Notes under the pieces: model-generated
Seen by the model: the letters and a program-made list of their open reading frames with translations, nothing else
Database searches by the model: none
Told to the model about the DNA's origin: nothing
DNA from: Boothiomyces macroporosus
Lineage: Eukaryota > Chytridiomycota > Chytridiomycetes > Rhizophydiales > Terramycetaceae
Assembly (NCBI GenBank): GCA_027604185.1
Contig: JADGKB010000032.1
Location: forward strand, 62,001-126,000
Reading direction: 5' to 3'
Length of the DNA stretch: 64,000 bases
Position numbers and translations under genes: made by a program
In this document: positions 47,286 to 59,400 of the stretch, one piece after another
Position numbering within the stretch: position 1 is the first letter of the stretch
Layout: every line of letters starts with the position of its first letter

Positions 47286-47958
47286 TATGCGAAAATTAAA
47301 TTGACCGCTGCTTTTAAAGGTCTCTGCTTTTCGTTGAGGCTATTTTAGGAAATTGCTTCAATACTGCTTTTTTAATAAAGACCAATCAGAGCTTGGTATT
47401 TGGAATAATTATTCAGGCGCTGATAGGTATTAGTATTGGTTTAGTCCTATCTTTGTTTAATCCCAGTTGTTTGAGCCAATTATTTCTCGGGAATCGGGAA
47501 CCATCAAAGACCCCTTAAATTACGAATCACAGATTACCGAAATACCAAATTGTTAGTGTAGACGAACAATCAAGTATTTTGAAAAGATTTGTATAGAGCT
47601 GATATGAAGAGTAAAGAAACGGATTTAGGAATAGGTTGCTTATTGTAGAATAACCACGATGGAATCATCAAAGAAAAACGGCTTATTTGGCACGGCTTCT
47701 GGTTTTGGAAAGTAGATTGGACAACACTGAAACCGGGGCATAATTATTCTTTTATAGCTGGCACAATTAAATACAAGCAGATGAATCATATTGAGGAGTA
47801 ATTAAAGGCTCAAGTATCAAGCCCTTCCATGCTAGAGTTAGTATCTTGAAGCAACTGCAAAGAAAGCAGCTATCAATCTTTATTTCTTTAGAGGCACCAA
47901 TTGATTGCTAGCCTTCTGCGTACTACTACCAGAGTTACTTGCACTAGATTAGTATTTC
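47286..47958. other. Gap with a possible gene remnant
   Basis: A plus frame at 47342-47518 encodes a hydrophobic segment (VFGIIIQALIGISIGLVLSL) but has no start codon or splice partner. I regard it as a remnant or chance frame. Nothing else is supported. Confidence 0.4.
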
Positions 47959-48844
47959 TTACTTTTTAGAAACAGAAAAGTCACTTAGGAGCTGTTTCGA
48001 TGCGTTAAAGCTAGCATGAACAAAAACAAAAGCTGCGTACACGGGAGAAACCATTGTAGTTGCTACATAAGCAAAAAGTACCTGTTGTAGCAACCAAGGT
48101 AGTATTGGTCGGTATTTTGTTGTTTTTCAGCAAGATAATCAATCCAATACAGGTATAAAGCTTATAGCCAGCTAAAATAACATAGTCCAGCAAGGCGTAC
48201 TTCATTACCAGTTGCGAAGCGAGTTCACGGTTTGATACACCCAGTTTGGAAGCAATATTGTAAATAAAAAGCAGAGAAGCAGCAATGAAATTGAAAGCCT
48301 GGAAAAAGGCGTTTAATACTACCAGTAACGCTTGGGTCTTTTGTTAGGTTTAAAAGTACTGTAGCATAGGGAGTCACATACATGTTTGGATACGTTCCAA
48401 CAAACACCGCCCATAAATTGAGAACATTTACAACAAAAGCCACAACCTGAACTAGCAATCCAAAGACATTCATGCCAAAGTATACTTTGAAGCTTATAGT
48501 GTCTTTCTACTATCAGAAATTCTTACATTTTGTACCACTGGCAACCGTTTCAAAATTACCAAGTAGAGAATAATATTTGTAAACCCAACAGTAATAGAAG
48601 CAAGTAAAGGAACAAAGTTTTCAAGTGTCCAGTTATAAGGAGAGACAGTGTAATCCATTAAAGCTATATAACAAACTACCGTGATAAGATTAAGTGATCC
48701 AGTAACGAGGGCTGCATAGTAGAACACGGAGCCTTTTGAATAGTTCTGAAAAGCAATGTGGAATATTTGAAAGTTTTTTTGTAAGGCTGCACCAAAGATT
48801 ATTAGCGATGGGGTAATGTAGGATGAAACCAGTCTGTCTGACAT
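47959..48844 (-). CDS. Multi-TM protein, family B copy 2
   Basis: This 274-aa protein results after three introns (near 48515 GTAAGAATTTCTGATAGTAG, near 48335, and near 48085 GTACTTTTTGCTTATGTAG). The start is the ATG at 48844, which gives MSD as in copy 1. Two intron positions coincide with those of copy 1 (after PYxT and in the loop before the last helix); the intron after RLPVVQ is unique to copy 2. Shared blocks are AALQKNFQI, KRLPVVQ, AFFQAFNFI, KYALLDYVILAGYKLYTC and VSPVYAAFVF. The C-terminal tail is short. Confidence 0.75.
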
Positions 48845-49462
48845 TGGCAAAGTTGCGCGACTGATCTATATGACATCATTCACGATAAACTAATTAGAGT
48901 CTGTGCTATTATAGTGCTTTCTTTAGTATATAGAATGGGGTATCCTTTGTAATTGTCGTTGTCGGATTACTAGGTTAAAGTGTTTACTGGGTAAAATACA
49001 AACTGGCGGATTTACCACCAACTGTTTTAAAAGCTATTCAGATACTCTAAATAATCAATTTCGTTGTTTTTTTTGAAAGAGATGATGGTATTTTAGTGTT
49101 TACTATTGGCGGATTTAACGGGAATACACGGATTACGCCATCCGACAATCAACAATCAGATATCTTGCTTGAGCTTGGATAATATACTTTTGATTGCATA
49201 TCAATTCTTGCAATTAGATTTGAATATACTATCAGAAACTGTCAAGATTTACAGTGTATTCAGATTATACCAGGATTCACAGTGTGATTCAGAATATACC
49301 AGAATTCAAAGTGTGATTCAGATTATACCAGAATTCAAAGTGTGATTCAGAATGTACCAGAATTCAAAAGTGTGATTCAGAATAGTATTAAAAACTTTAG
49401 CCAGTGTGAATTTCTGATTATTTAAAAAACAAACCAAATTATAATAATACTGTATCAATGTA
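48845..49462. other. Gap with minisatellite
   Basis: This non-coding stretch upstream of multi-TM copy 2 and downstream of the WRAP53-like gene contains the 29-bp repeat listed separately. Confidence 0.55.
49254..49384. repeat. 29-bp minisatellite, about 4.5 copies
   Basis: The unit begins GTGTGATTCAGAATATACCA and ends GAATTCAAA. Copies vary at two or three positions, and the last is truncated. Confidence 0.88.
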
Positions 49463-50500
49463 TTAATATTTTATGATATCTATAAATGAATTTTGCTTTT
49501 GATCAAATATAAACTCTCTCGTTCCAACTGAATAAGCAATAGCGTCATTGCCGTACTGAACACTACTAACAGTTCCATCTACTCTAACAGTATTCAATAT
49601 ATTCCCGTTAAAATCCATTTCCTTTATATTACCATCCAAATCCCCAAATACAATTTTTTGATCCAAGTCAAAATATAGTCTTTGGTTACGCGCTTTTCTT
49701 TCCACTAATTTACCAGACATGTTTCTGGTGTCGTAAATAGCTATTCCACCATTCCGCATTGAATATATAATCAAATAATCTTTTTGCTTGATTTGTGTAA
49801 TTCCATTCTCTTCCTTTATGAAGTTGGTATATCCATCTTGGTACATTGTAATCAGACCATTAAACGAGCCAAAGAGATTCAATGAGCCAAAGTCCATGCA
49901 ACTAATTAATCCTTGTACTTTAATTTCTTCTTTTTCCGTTCCGTTAATATCAAATACAGAAACGTAGTTCTTGAAGCCACAGTAAATATCGCTATAGTTG
50001 AATTTCACAGTTAGAGGTGTCTGATGTTCGCCCAGTTTCATTGTTTTGTAAACTTGTCTTTGATAGAATTTAGTTGAATCGTATAGTACTGGTGGATGGT
50101 CTTTTACCGAAATAATAAAGCATTTGTGCTGTTCCGAGTAATTGTAGAATGGATAAAAGTCTAGTGAATATATTTGATCCGGATATTTAGTTGCTTTTTC
50201 ATGTTCAATCCCAATTCTGTATTTTTTGGTTTCTTTGCCCAATTCGATTCTATTATATTTACCGGAATTGGGTTCCAAGCTATCAGTATGATTCAAGTCT
50301 TCACTGTTGCTATTTCTTGAGATGGAGTTGGCATTCTCCACACTACTACTCTCTACTCTAGCATTCTCCACAGTACTACTCTCTACGCTACCATCCTGTA
50401 AGCTATTCATATCATAAAGAATCAATTCATTGTATTCAGTAACTCCCAGTAATTCCGTCCTGCAAGGAGAAAAGAGGATCTGCGAGTAAAAATTGTTCAT
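49463..50500 (-). CDS. WD-repeat protein of the WRAP53/TCAB1-Swt21 type
   Basis: This intronless 345-aa protein has blocks that resemble WRAP53/TCAB1: IYSLDFYPF, DHPPVLYDS, YCGFKNYVSVFDI, GLISCMDFG...FGSFNGLITMY, IAIYDTRN and NQRLYFDLDQKIVFG. The NQR(L/I)YFDLD segment is especially characteristic. Animal TCAB1 carries scaRNAs and telomerase RNA to Cajal bodies; yeast Swt21 associates with splicing. An Asn/Ser-rich insert lies after the first blade. The ATG at 50500 aligns best with the family. Its start codon is 6 bp from that of PIS. Confidence 0.72.
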   Translation of the reverse strand: MNNFYSQILFSPCRTELLGVTEYNELILYDMNSLQDGSVESSTVENARVESSSVENANSISRNSNSEDLNHTDSLEPNSGKYNRIELGKETKKYRIGIEHEKATKYPDQIYSLDFYPFYNYSEQHKCFIISVKDHPPVLYDSTKFYQRQVYKTMKLGEHQTPLTVKFNYSDIYCGFKNYVSVFDINGTEKEEIKVQGLISCMDFGSLNLFGSFNGLITMYQDGYTNFIKEENGITQIKQKDYLIIYSMRNGGIAIYDTRNMSGKLVERKARNQRLYFDLDQKIVFGDLDGNIKEMDFNGNILNTVRVDGTVSSVQYGNDAIAYSVGTREFIFDQKQNSFIDIIKY

Positions 50501-50509
50501 TTTAAAATG
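50498..50509. promoter_or_regulatory. Divergent start codons 6 bp apart around TTTAAA
   Basis: The sequence CATTTTAAAATG contains the start of the minus gene (CAT), the palindrome TTTAAA and the start of the plus gene (ATG). The only DNA between the two coding regions is six bases, so promoter elements and 5' leaders must overlap the opposite coding region. Confidence 0.75.
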
Positions 50510-51203
50510 GAGGAAATCAGCAAGTTCAAATCTTTTATAGAACAAAAAACCAATACAAAATTAAATCCGGTATTCTTTTACATTCCCAATTTAATAGGTT
50601 ACTCTCGGATCATATTTGGGTTGTTTTCGCTCCTGCTAATGAATCACTTTCCCTACTCTGCCATTTTGTTTTATGGGATTTCTGGTTTGCTGGATGCGCT
50701 TGATGGGTACGCAGCTAGACACTATAATCAGTCTTCTCAGTTTGGAGCAGTGTTGGATATGGTAACCGATAGGTATATTTAACTAACAAGGTCCACTACG
50801 GCTTGCTTATTGGTTCACCTCGCAAAGCTCTACCCTTCATTCACATTTATCTTTCAGTTATTGGTTGCTCTTGATTTATCATCTCATTACATGCACATGT
50901 TCTCCTCTCTGAAATCAGGAAAAGAATCTCATAAGCAAGTCGACAAGGACACCAACCCTCTAATGCAGCTCTATTATACAAACAGAACAGTCTTGTTTCT
51001 AGTGTAAATATTACTAATGTAGTTGTGCTGGTAATGAATTGTGTTTTGTGTTTTTATACGCAATGTACTGGTTTACCAATTGGTTTACTATCTTGGGATT
51101 GATTTTAACTCTACCAGTGTGTTTGTTTAAGCAGTTCATGAACTTGATTCAATTGAAGGAAGCTAGTATGTTTTTGGCTGAATTGGATTCAAAAAATAAA
51201 TAA
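50507..51203 (+). CDS. PIS1: Phosphatidylinositol synthase
   Basis: This 219-aa protein results after an 18-nt intron at 50773-50790 (GTATATTTAACTAACAAG) and a 19-nt intron near 51005 (GTAAATATTACTAATGTAG). It transfers phosphatidyl from CDP-diacylglycerol to myo-inositol in the ER membrane. The CDP-alcohol phosphotransferase motif is complete: LDALDGYAARHYNQSSQFG then AVLDMVTD, i.e. DG-2-AR-8-G-3-D-3-D. Other PIS features are PNLIGYSRI, SSHYMHM, SHKQVD, YYTNRTVLF and CAGNEL. Multiple TM helices and the standard length (about 220 aa) agree. Confidence 0.95.
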
Positions 51204-51317
51204 CAATTCATCTTGCAGTTTATAGATCTGAATTTATATCTTTAAGAATCTAAATTTATCTCTTGTTGACGTAACTTTAATACATGCTTAATCATGTGAA
51301 AAAAGTTTCCCAATCAA

Positions 51318-53354
51318 ATGAACAAAAAGTTGGTCGAGTTCAACAACCAATTCTTCAACAAAGCACAGGAATTCAAAGAGTACAAACTGTTAATCAAACA
51401 ACTGCAATTACTGGCGAAAAAGAAGCAGTTGCTCCAGCATTACTATGATGATCTCGAACACAATGAAGACTGTTTAAAAGGAAATCATGTGGAAAATAAG
51501 GATTTTAATCATTCTATTGGAGTTGGCGAATCTGATGGAATGAATGGATCTGATGGAATTGATTATAGAGATTTCAGCATGGTGGAAAATTACAGTGAGG
51601 AAAATCTGTTTTTGGGTTCCAATAATGATCAAGGTAGTCAACCAAAAGGGTTAGGGCTAGATCGTGCGATTGTTGAAATACCAGGGGTAGATAGTAATCA
51701 TATGGAGGGTAGAGAACAGACCGTAGAGGGTAGGCAAACACCAGTGTTAGAACAGACGGTAGAGGGTAGGCAAACACCAGTGTTAGAACAGACGGTAGAG
51801 GGTAGACAAACACCAGTGTTAGAACAGACGGTAGAGGGTAGGCAAACACCAGTGTTAGAAAAGACCGTAGAGGGTAGGCAAACACCAGTGTTAGAAAAGA
51901 CCGTAGAGGGTAGAGAAGAGAATGACAAGAATCTACAGAATTGTCAAGAAAAAGAAAAGAATTCAGAGAGTATGCAAGCATATAAACCGGCTTTAGAATC
52001 AAAGGAACAGAGAAACACTATCTCAGGGAACAAGAGTGAAAACAAAGAGATTACAGAAACCAGACTAAAATTAAAAGAACTTGGGGATGTTGAACAAGAA
52101 ATTTCTTGCAAATTAAACAAATTCAATCTCAAAGAACTCGAGTTTATCTCAAAGAGCTTGTCCTTGATCAAATCGCCAATAATAGAAATAGTATCTGAAT
52201 CAAATATCAATTCATCCATTTTTACATACTCGTATTTTATTCAGAATATTACGCATATTTCAATTAAAACCGGATCTGTTTCAACAAGGGACTTTGAACT
52301 ATTGATTGATTTCATAGAAACTAGAAAATTACAGTATTTGAAGTTGATCAACCAAGTTGATTTGTTTAATTATTCTTCAATATCTCTTCAAGATATCCTC
52401 AAAAGAATCAATTTCTTTAAATGCAGGATTAATGAACTATCTCTGGTTGATCTGATGCAAGATAATTATCAAATCAGATTACCGAAATTCAAGAAATTGG
52501 AATTGGTGAATATGTCTTTGAATGATAGCGATTTACATAATATTGATTTCAGTGGTTGTGAAGCTCTTACACTGAAAAGCAATTTCTTTACCGAAAAAGG
52601 ATTACAGCGGATAATTACCAGTAAATTAAAAAACATTAATATTTCAAATCAGTTCTGTACAGTATGTTTCATGGTATTTGATCACTTGGAAAAAATAGAA
52701 TTTGATTCAATTTCATTCACGGATAAAGAAACGGATTACTTGCAAAAAGGCGTATCGAAATCACGCGTAGAATCACTATCGCTGAGAGATTGCGGAGTTA
52801 CATTGAATGGATTAAAGAAAATATTAATCAAAACAAAGTATTTGCAGCATTTGCAACTGAGCAATTTGATTTATACACGAATAGAGATTGAAAAAAAGGG
52901 AAACAAGTACCAACCGACATTTGATGAAATCAAGGAGTCATTCCAAATTGAACGCCATGCAGTCTTACTTGTATCAGAGTACATTAAAACATCAAAACTA
53001 GTATCTCTCTTGTTCCATATTAAAGGCGAATACTATACATTCATGACACTAATGTACGACTGTATCAAACTAAACAAAACTATTACCAATTTAAATGATC
53101 AATGGTCTTTTTGCAAAGGATTCATCAAACAGAACCAGACTAACCAAGTACAAAGATTAATTCAACTTACTATCAACATTCGATGTTTAAAAATGCTCGG
53201 GATTGATAGAGATTTAAGGGATATTGTTGCTGAAGAGTTTTTGATTGGGCTAGTTCCTCTAAAATACAAACGAACTGTGTTTAAATTGTTTGATAGGTTT
53301 GGGCTGCGGTATAGGAATCTGCCAGAGTTTATTGATCAATTACTTGAAATATAA
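51318..53354 (+). CDS. Leucine-rich/RNI-like protein with 12-residue repeats
   Basis: This intronless 678-aa protein has a basic coiled-coil start (KAQEFKEYKLLIKQLQLLAKK). An acidic region follows with about five tandem copies of EQTVEGRQTPVL (residues about 130-200), then a charged stretch. The C-terminal half (from about residue 270) shows irregular leucine-rich units of the ribonuclease-inhibitor kind (LESLSLRDCGVTLNGLKKIL, LQHLQLSNLIY). The overall fold is a guess from that pattern, and the family is unknown. Confidence 0.7.
   Translation: MNKKLVEFNNQFFNKAQEFKEYKLLIKQLQLLAKKKQLLQHYYDDLEHNEDCLKGNHVENKDFNHSIGVGESDGMNGSDGIDYRDFSMVENYSEENLFLGSNNDQGSQPKGLGLDRAIVEIPGVDSNHMEGREQTVEGRQTPVLEQTVEGRQTPVLEQTVEGRQTPVLEQTVEGRQTPVLEKTVEGRQTPVLEKTVEGREENDKNLQNCQEKEKNSESMQAYKPALESKEQRNTISGNKSENKEITETRLKLKELGDVEQEISCKLNKFNLKELEFISKSLSLIKSPIIEIVSESNINSSIFTYSYFIQNITHISIKTGSVSTRDFELLIDFIETRKLQYLKLINQVDLFNYSSISLQDILKRINFFKCRINELSLVDLMQDNYQIRLPKFKKLELVNMSLNDSDLHNIDFSGCEALTLKSNFFTEKGLQRIITSKLKNINISNQFCTVCFMVFDHLEKIEFDSISFTDKETDYLQKGVSKSRVESLSLRDCGVTLNGLKKILIKTKYLQHLQLSNLIYTRIEIEKKGNKYQPTFDEIKESFQIERHAVLLVSEYIKTSKLVSLLFHIKGEYYTFMTLMYDCIKLNKTITNLNDQWSFCKGFIKQNQTNQVQRLIQLTINIRCLKMLGIDRDLRDIVAEEFLIGLVPLKYKRTVFKLFDRFGLRYRNLPEFIDQLLEI
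51710..51910 (+). repeat. 36-bp coding repeat, about 5.5 copies
   Basis: The unit encodes (E)(Q/K)TVEGRQTPVL and contains GTAGAGGGTAGGCAAACACC. Copies are almost identical at the DNA level, with only Q/K and synonymous changes, so the array is recent and likely variable between strains. Confidence 0.9.
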
Positions 53355-53499
53355 TCTTTGCTTTTTATGATTGACTTCATTCGTGTCAAAGAACGTCTGC
53401 TGGGGTGAAGCTTTATTTATATGCGAACTAAATGTTTAGGGCTCGTTACACATCTACATGAAGTACTACATATACGACTGCAAGAAAACAGAATCTAAT

Positions 53500-56400
53500 T
53501 TATTCTTCTAAACCAAGTTTGACGACTTTGTATATAGTTGGCCAAGATGAGGGAGTAGCAACTCCCTTTAAAACGGTAGGTGTAATCAATTCAGAAACAC
53601 TGCAACAGGCACTATCTTGAACATCATTCCAAGTAAACAACTCTCCAATCTTTGGATTTTGTTTACTCATTACTGAATCAATAATCCTAGTGAATATTTG
53701 TTGATAGGTTCCAACTAGCTCTTCAGCAAACGACCGCTTAATGTTCATGTAATAGAAACTCATTGTTACTGCTGTTTCAGATGGCTCAATCATGACGTTG
53801 ATATCAAATTCACTGTAGAATGAAGTGTAATCAAGCTGGACGTTTCCATTGGAAAAATTGTAACCTTTGCTGTTGCAGGCAGGCATATTTTGGTAGTAAA
53901 AGACAGAGTTCCATAGTTTAGGATACCATGGAATAGAACCCGACCATTTGATGTAGCTAGACAAACTTGGATGGTGAACACTTGTAGCAAAACTATCTGC
54001 TTGGACGGTCTTTAGGAACTCGGAGAGGCTCAAAGATTCATCAATCTGTAGTTTAGTGGGAGAGACATGAATTGCACATCCAACAATACTAGAATCAATT
54101 AAAACTTACTCTTCGACATTTTCTATATCCAAATCTCTTCCTGAGAACATGTTGCCAAACAGAACTTGGTTTTTGCCAGTAAAAGAAGCAAGGACAATTC
54201 CCCAAACGGCTTTGAATATCATTGCTGAAGTTATATTCAACATTGAAGCTGCCTTGTTGACTTTTGATATTGGAATTGCAAATTCTTTTGAAATCTTTTT
54301 GACAGTCTTTGAATAATCATACATTGACTGGTTAAATGATGACATCTTTACATCTTTCAAATAGTGATTAAAGTATTTTTGAGACTCTGATTTGTTTGAA
54401 AGGATATACTGAGGCAATCCTTTGATTGAGGCAGATGTCTTTAGTTCTTGACCGTCCATACAAGCAAACATTTCATTCAACAGTCTCCCAAGAGACCATC
54501 CATCGTACAATACATGGTGGATTGAAAATACCAGATCAGTGTGTTTGCCTTGCTTTTCAATCAGTACCATTTTAAAATAACAATGTTCTGTCAGAAGAAA
54601 GCCTTTCTTTGCCTTTTTTTTCAAGTATAGATCAAGATCCTTTTCTATGGCTATTGAATGGCGGAATGGCTTTTGTACCACTTGGTAAACTCCTTTATCA
54701 GTCAAGAAAAATCTTGTTCTGAGTGCTGGATGTGCCTTGATTGCTTGATAAAGAGCATCCTCTAGCTTTGTTGGATCAATTGGTGTTGTAATCTTCCAGC
54801 TAATTTGGAAACAATAGGCATTTGGCTCAACTAGAGTTTTGAGATAGATTGATGCTTGCATAGGAGTTGCTGGATACGTTTCTATAATTGGAGGATCGCT
54901 TGATTTTATCTTTGACAGTATTTGAGCTTTAACAGACTCGCTAAAATGAAATTGTGTTTACCTCACATTGAGCAGGCTATAATCAACTATTGGCTTGCCC
55001 TTTGGCAATTCTTTGGTGTAGAGTGCAGCAATTCTTGCGAGGGTTTGTTTTTGGAATACCACTGCCGATGTCAGAGGTAATCCAATTAGCTTTGATCGCT
55101 TGGTCATTTGAATTAGCAGCAATGAATCCCCGCCAAGCTCAAAAAATGAAGAGTTTTTCCCAATAATGCTGGCATCAATCTTCAAAAGGTCTGCCCAAAG
55201 CGTAGCCAACTGTATTTCAATAGCAGTGTCAGGCGTTTCGAATTCCACTTTGATCTCCATTTGCATTAAAGCTTTCTTGTCTACTTTACCATTTGGTGTA
55301 AGCGGTAAAGAATCCATAGGAATCACCACAGATGGAACCATATAAAATGGCATGGAATCTAAAGCCAAGTCTAGGATTTCACTGACATTTACATTGCTTG
55401 GAGTAACAAAAGCAACAAGCTTTCCTTGAGCTACGACAACTTCTGCCGAGTCTACCAGCTTCAAATTGTTTTTCACTTCATTCAATTCGATTCTATAGCC
55501 GTTCAACTTTACCATATCGTCATTTCTTCCCATAAATTCAATTTCACCATCTTTTGTCCATTTACAGACATCACCCGTGCGATACATTTTTGAAGCATCA
55601 TTTGTGAACACATTACCGATGAATCGCTCTTCAGTTAAATCAGGTCGATAAAGGTATCCTAATGCAACACCAGTTCCTCCTACTACCAACTCTCCTGGAA
55701 CTCCAACGGGGACCAAGTTTAAACCTTTGTCCACAATATACAGCTTGACATTTGCAAAAGGACGACCTATAGTAATCGTTTCAATCCCAGGTGAAACTGG
55801 TAGTGAAGTGCAAGCAATTGTAATTTCCGATGGACCATAGGTGTTGTACAGTTTAACAATCGGTGACCACTTTTCAACCAATTCTCGATCAAGTGCTTCG
55901 CCACCAACAATAATCTGTTTAATATTAGGATAATCCTTTGGGTCCAAAGATTTCAAAAGTGATGGGGTAATGTCCATAGCTTCAACTTCACAAAGAGAGT
56001 CAAAACTGTCTGCTTCTTTTAGTATGAGTGTGGAATGGTTTGATAGGCACATGAAAATATCTGATTCACAAGTATCAAAGTTAATTGATACTACATTTGC
56101 CCATTTCATATGATCGACTTTGTAGGCATTTGGAAGTTGGACAGTTGCATAGTTGGTGAGGGATTGATGACGAATGACTACGCCTTTTGGCTTTCCTGTC
56201 GACCCTGATGTGAAAACAACATATGCCGGATCTTCACCACTAATATCTCTGCATGTAACTGAATCCACTTTATCGTATTTTGAATAGTCCAAAGAATATA
56301 CGGTTATTCCAAGAGACTGCAAACTTTCCACCAGTTTTGGATCTGAGTCTTCATGAACCAGTGCTCGCTTTGCACGGGCTTCACTTGCAATCGTTGTAAT

Positions 56401-59400
56401 CCGTTGAATTGGCATGGAGTTATCAATAGGAATGTAAGCACCGCCAGCCTTCAAAACTGCAAATATACCAACGATAAATTCAAATGATCTGGTGGTAATG
56501 ATAGGGATATATTCCCCAACGGTAATATTTTCATTCACCAAAAACTGTCCAAGATTTCTTGCTTGTTCGTTTAATTCCCCATAAGACATTTTCTTGCTGT
56601 ACTGCTCCAACGCAACCAGATCTGGTTCACTATCAGCAATTTCTTCAAAGGCGTGGTGGGCTAGTTTGTATTTGATTTCTATTTTTGGACCTTCACCGAA
56701 ATCCAATACTTGTCCTGTAATTCTGGTTGGCAATGCTTTGATTCTGCTAACTGGGATATTGCTTCTGTTTAAACAGCAATTGATTATATTTTCAGTCACG
56801 GTTTGAAATACATCCACAAACTGATTACAGTACTGATCAGTGATAAACCAAGGGAGGTAAGCAATATTCAATAGATAGTTTGTTGCCTGGGGAAAGATTG
56901 TGATACCAAGGGGGAATGATAAATGATTAACGTAGAATAGTTTCTGCAAGTTAATTGGGCATAGCGAAGGTTCAGTGAAAGAATGACGTTTGGTGTTTTG
57001 AAAAACAAAGAGTGACTCTACCAGTGATTTTACAGACATCCAATTCTGAATCTGCCCGAGCCCTACAGCAGAATAATTTGACTTTTCGAGATATTCATTT
57101 GTCATTTCTTTGAGCAAGTCCATGATAGACTTTTCGTCGGACTTTACCCTGCATGGGACACAACTGATGATTGGACCAGTAATGCCTTGGATTCCTTCCA
57201 GGGGGATTTCTCTTCCAGAAACAACTTCTCCAAAGGTAACGTCTTGATTGGCAGCAAATATTTGCAGGGTAATACCCCACGCAGCTTTCAAGATGATGGC
57301 CTGAGTGGAGCCAGAATATAACGCTGCTTGTTTTAGCGAATCAGCTGAAAAATTACTATAATAATCAATAGTTTTGAATACAGTTTCTGGTGTCTGGATT
57401 TTCTTTGTAAACATGGTTGACGGAATAGTGCCATCTAAATAGCCAAGCCAGTAGCTGCGAAGCTTTTCCTGATCTTGAGAATAATAGTATTCGATAAATG
57501 GTTTATATTGGACCGCATTAGGTGTTAAATTGTTGGTAAATGCCTGTTCAAAATCTCTAAAGAATATGCCCAAACTCCATCCATCATAGTTAACGTGATG
57601 AAAAGTGTAGATGAAATAGGTTTCTGCTTTTGTCTTTAAAACAGTAGCCCTAGCCCAGTATGGATCCAGCTCTGTAAATCCACGCAATTTATCTGCTGTT
57701 AAGAAAGACTCGAGTTCCTCCTCGACAATATCCAAGGGAGGCACAAAGCTGTGGTTGATGAATTGATAAACAGTTTTATCAACAATACAGACTCCGGTTT
57801 TCAGTATATCATGTTTGGCGACCACTTTTAACCAAGCTTTAAAGTAGGCTGTTGGGTCTTGGCCGTGCTTGACTTTCCATATTGCATGATCTAGATAGGC
57901 TGAACTCTTTTCCAAGGTTGAGCCAAACATTGCCTCTTGCATGCTAGTACATGGGTAGCAATCAGGGTTTTCCAAATTGAATCTTGAACTGATTTCCTTT
58001 GCAATATGTGCTCTGAGGTTAATGTCAATTTACTCTATAACGATCGGGTGTGTTTGGATAGCCGCTCTGGTGCATTTGCGTCTTTCTGCTAGCTTCTTTA
58101 CGGTACGCAAAGTAAAAATATCTGCTGGTGAGAGGTGAATATTGGCTTTAGCACAGGCATTTGAGAGCAAAACCACTGAAATGGAATCACCTCCAAGGTT
58201 GAAAAAGTCGCTATCAGCAAGCAAATACGTTCGATTCAAATCCAAAGTTTCAATAATCAACTTGGCGATCTGCTGTTCTTGTTTTGTCAAACTATTCATT
58301 GCATGTAACGAAATATCCACAGTCTTTAGCGAGTCTCCGTCTTTTGGAATAGTATCCACTGCAACAACAACACTTGGGATATTTCCGGGCAAACAATTCG
58401 ATATGGCTCTAGTTATTTCGCCAGCATCACAAGACTCTTCCACAAATACAACTAATTCGTTTTCGACCTCTAGGATTTCAAAATGATCAATTCCAAGGGA
58501 TTTCTTTAGTTCCTGTTTATCTACTTTGTAGCCTTGAATAACTAAACTGTCGCTCTCGCCATCAAAGTTTAAAAACAGATGATCCTCCATTATGATATGA
58601 TTCAAGTTGGAAGAATTAAAGTTTCTAAGAGTGACCTTACCAATTCCATATGCTTTCCCAGGACCAAAGTCTACCACATGTGCTGGATCTATGTTATCAC
58701 AGACCATTATCCAATCCAAAGGCTTTTCGAAAATCAGCTCCAACAAAAGACGTGTTAAGCTTTCCCGATGATTACGTAAATCGCTTCCTACATTAGTACA
58801 GGATACCATCAAAAGTGTTGATTACCGGAACTTTCAAGTCTGCTCCATGCCAGAATTCCTGATCAATATCACCCAGAACCAAATCGATGCATTCTCGCAA
58901 ATGGTGAGTGTGGAATGGTGCTTCAATTGCAAGATATTTGAATTGCACGCTATCATTTTCTTGCTGAATCTGAATTAGTAAAGTTTACCTTTTGCAACAC
59001 ACTAACAATTTGAGTTAAATCAGATTCCAAACCACACAAGACCATTGATTTGCTTGAATTTATCAATCCAATACCAACATGCTTTTCCGCTCCATTGTAA
59101 TCTGAAACTATACGGTTTAAATGATCCAACGTGAGACCGTTCACAGAAAGCATTGGTGAGCAAGTACCATCAGAATTTCTGTATTCATCCCAGAATCCTG
59201 CAGTCCTTTCACCAATTAAAGATAATAGACGAATGGCATTTGAAAAGTTTTGCTTGAAATCTTGAATGGTAGTAGATGACGAAACAGCAACTGCAGAAAC
59301 GAGTCCTTGACTATGCCCCAATACACTGGCGAATGACTGGTTGAATTCTCGAGGTGAGAGATCATGCTCAAGGCAGGAAATGTAGTAGTGGCACAATTGA

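Noticed and set aside
47342..47518. Possible small membrane protein gene
   Set aside because: There is no start codon and no splice partner was found, so it is mentioned only in the gap entry.
51574..52002. Antisense repeats resembling a proline/leucine-rich protein
   Set aside because: It is a mirror image of the plus-strand repeat in the LRR-like gene.
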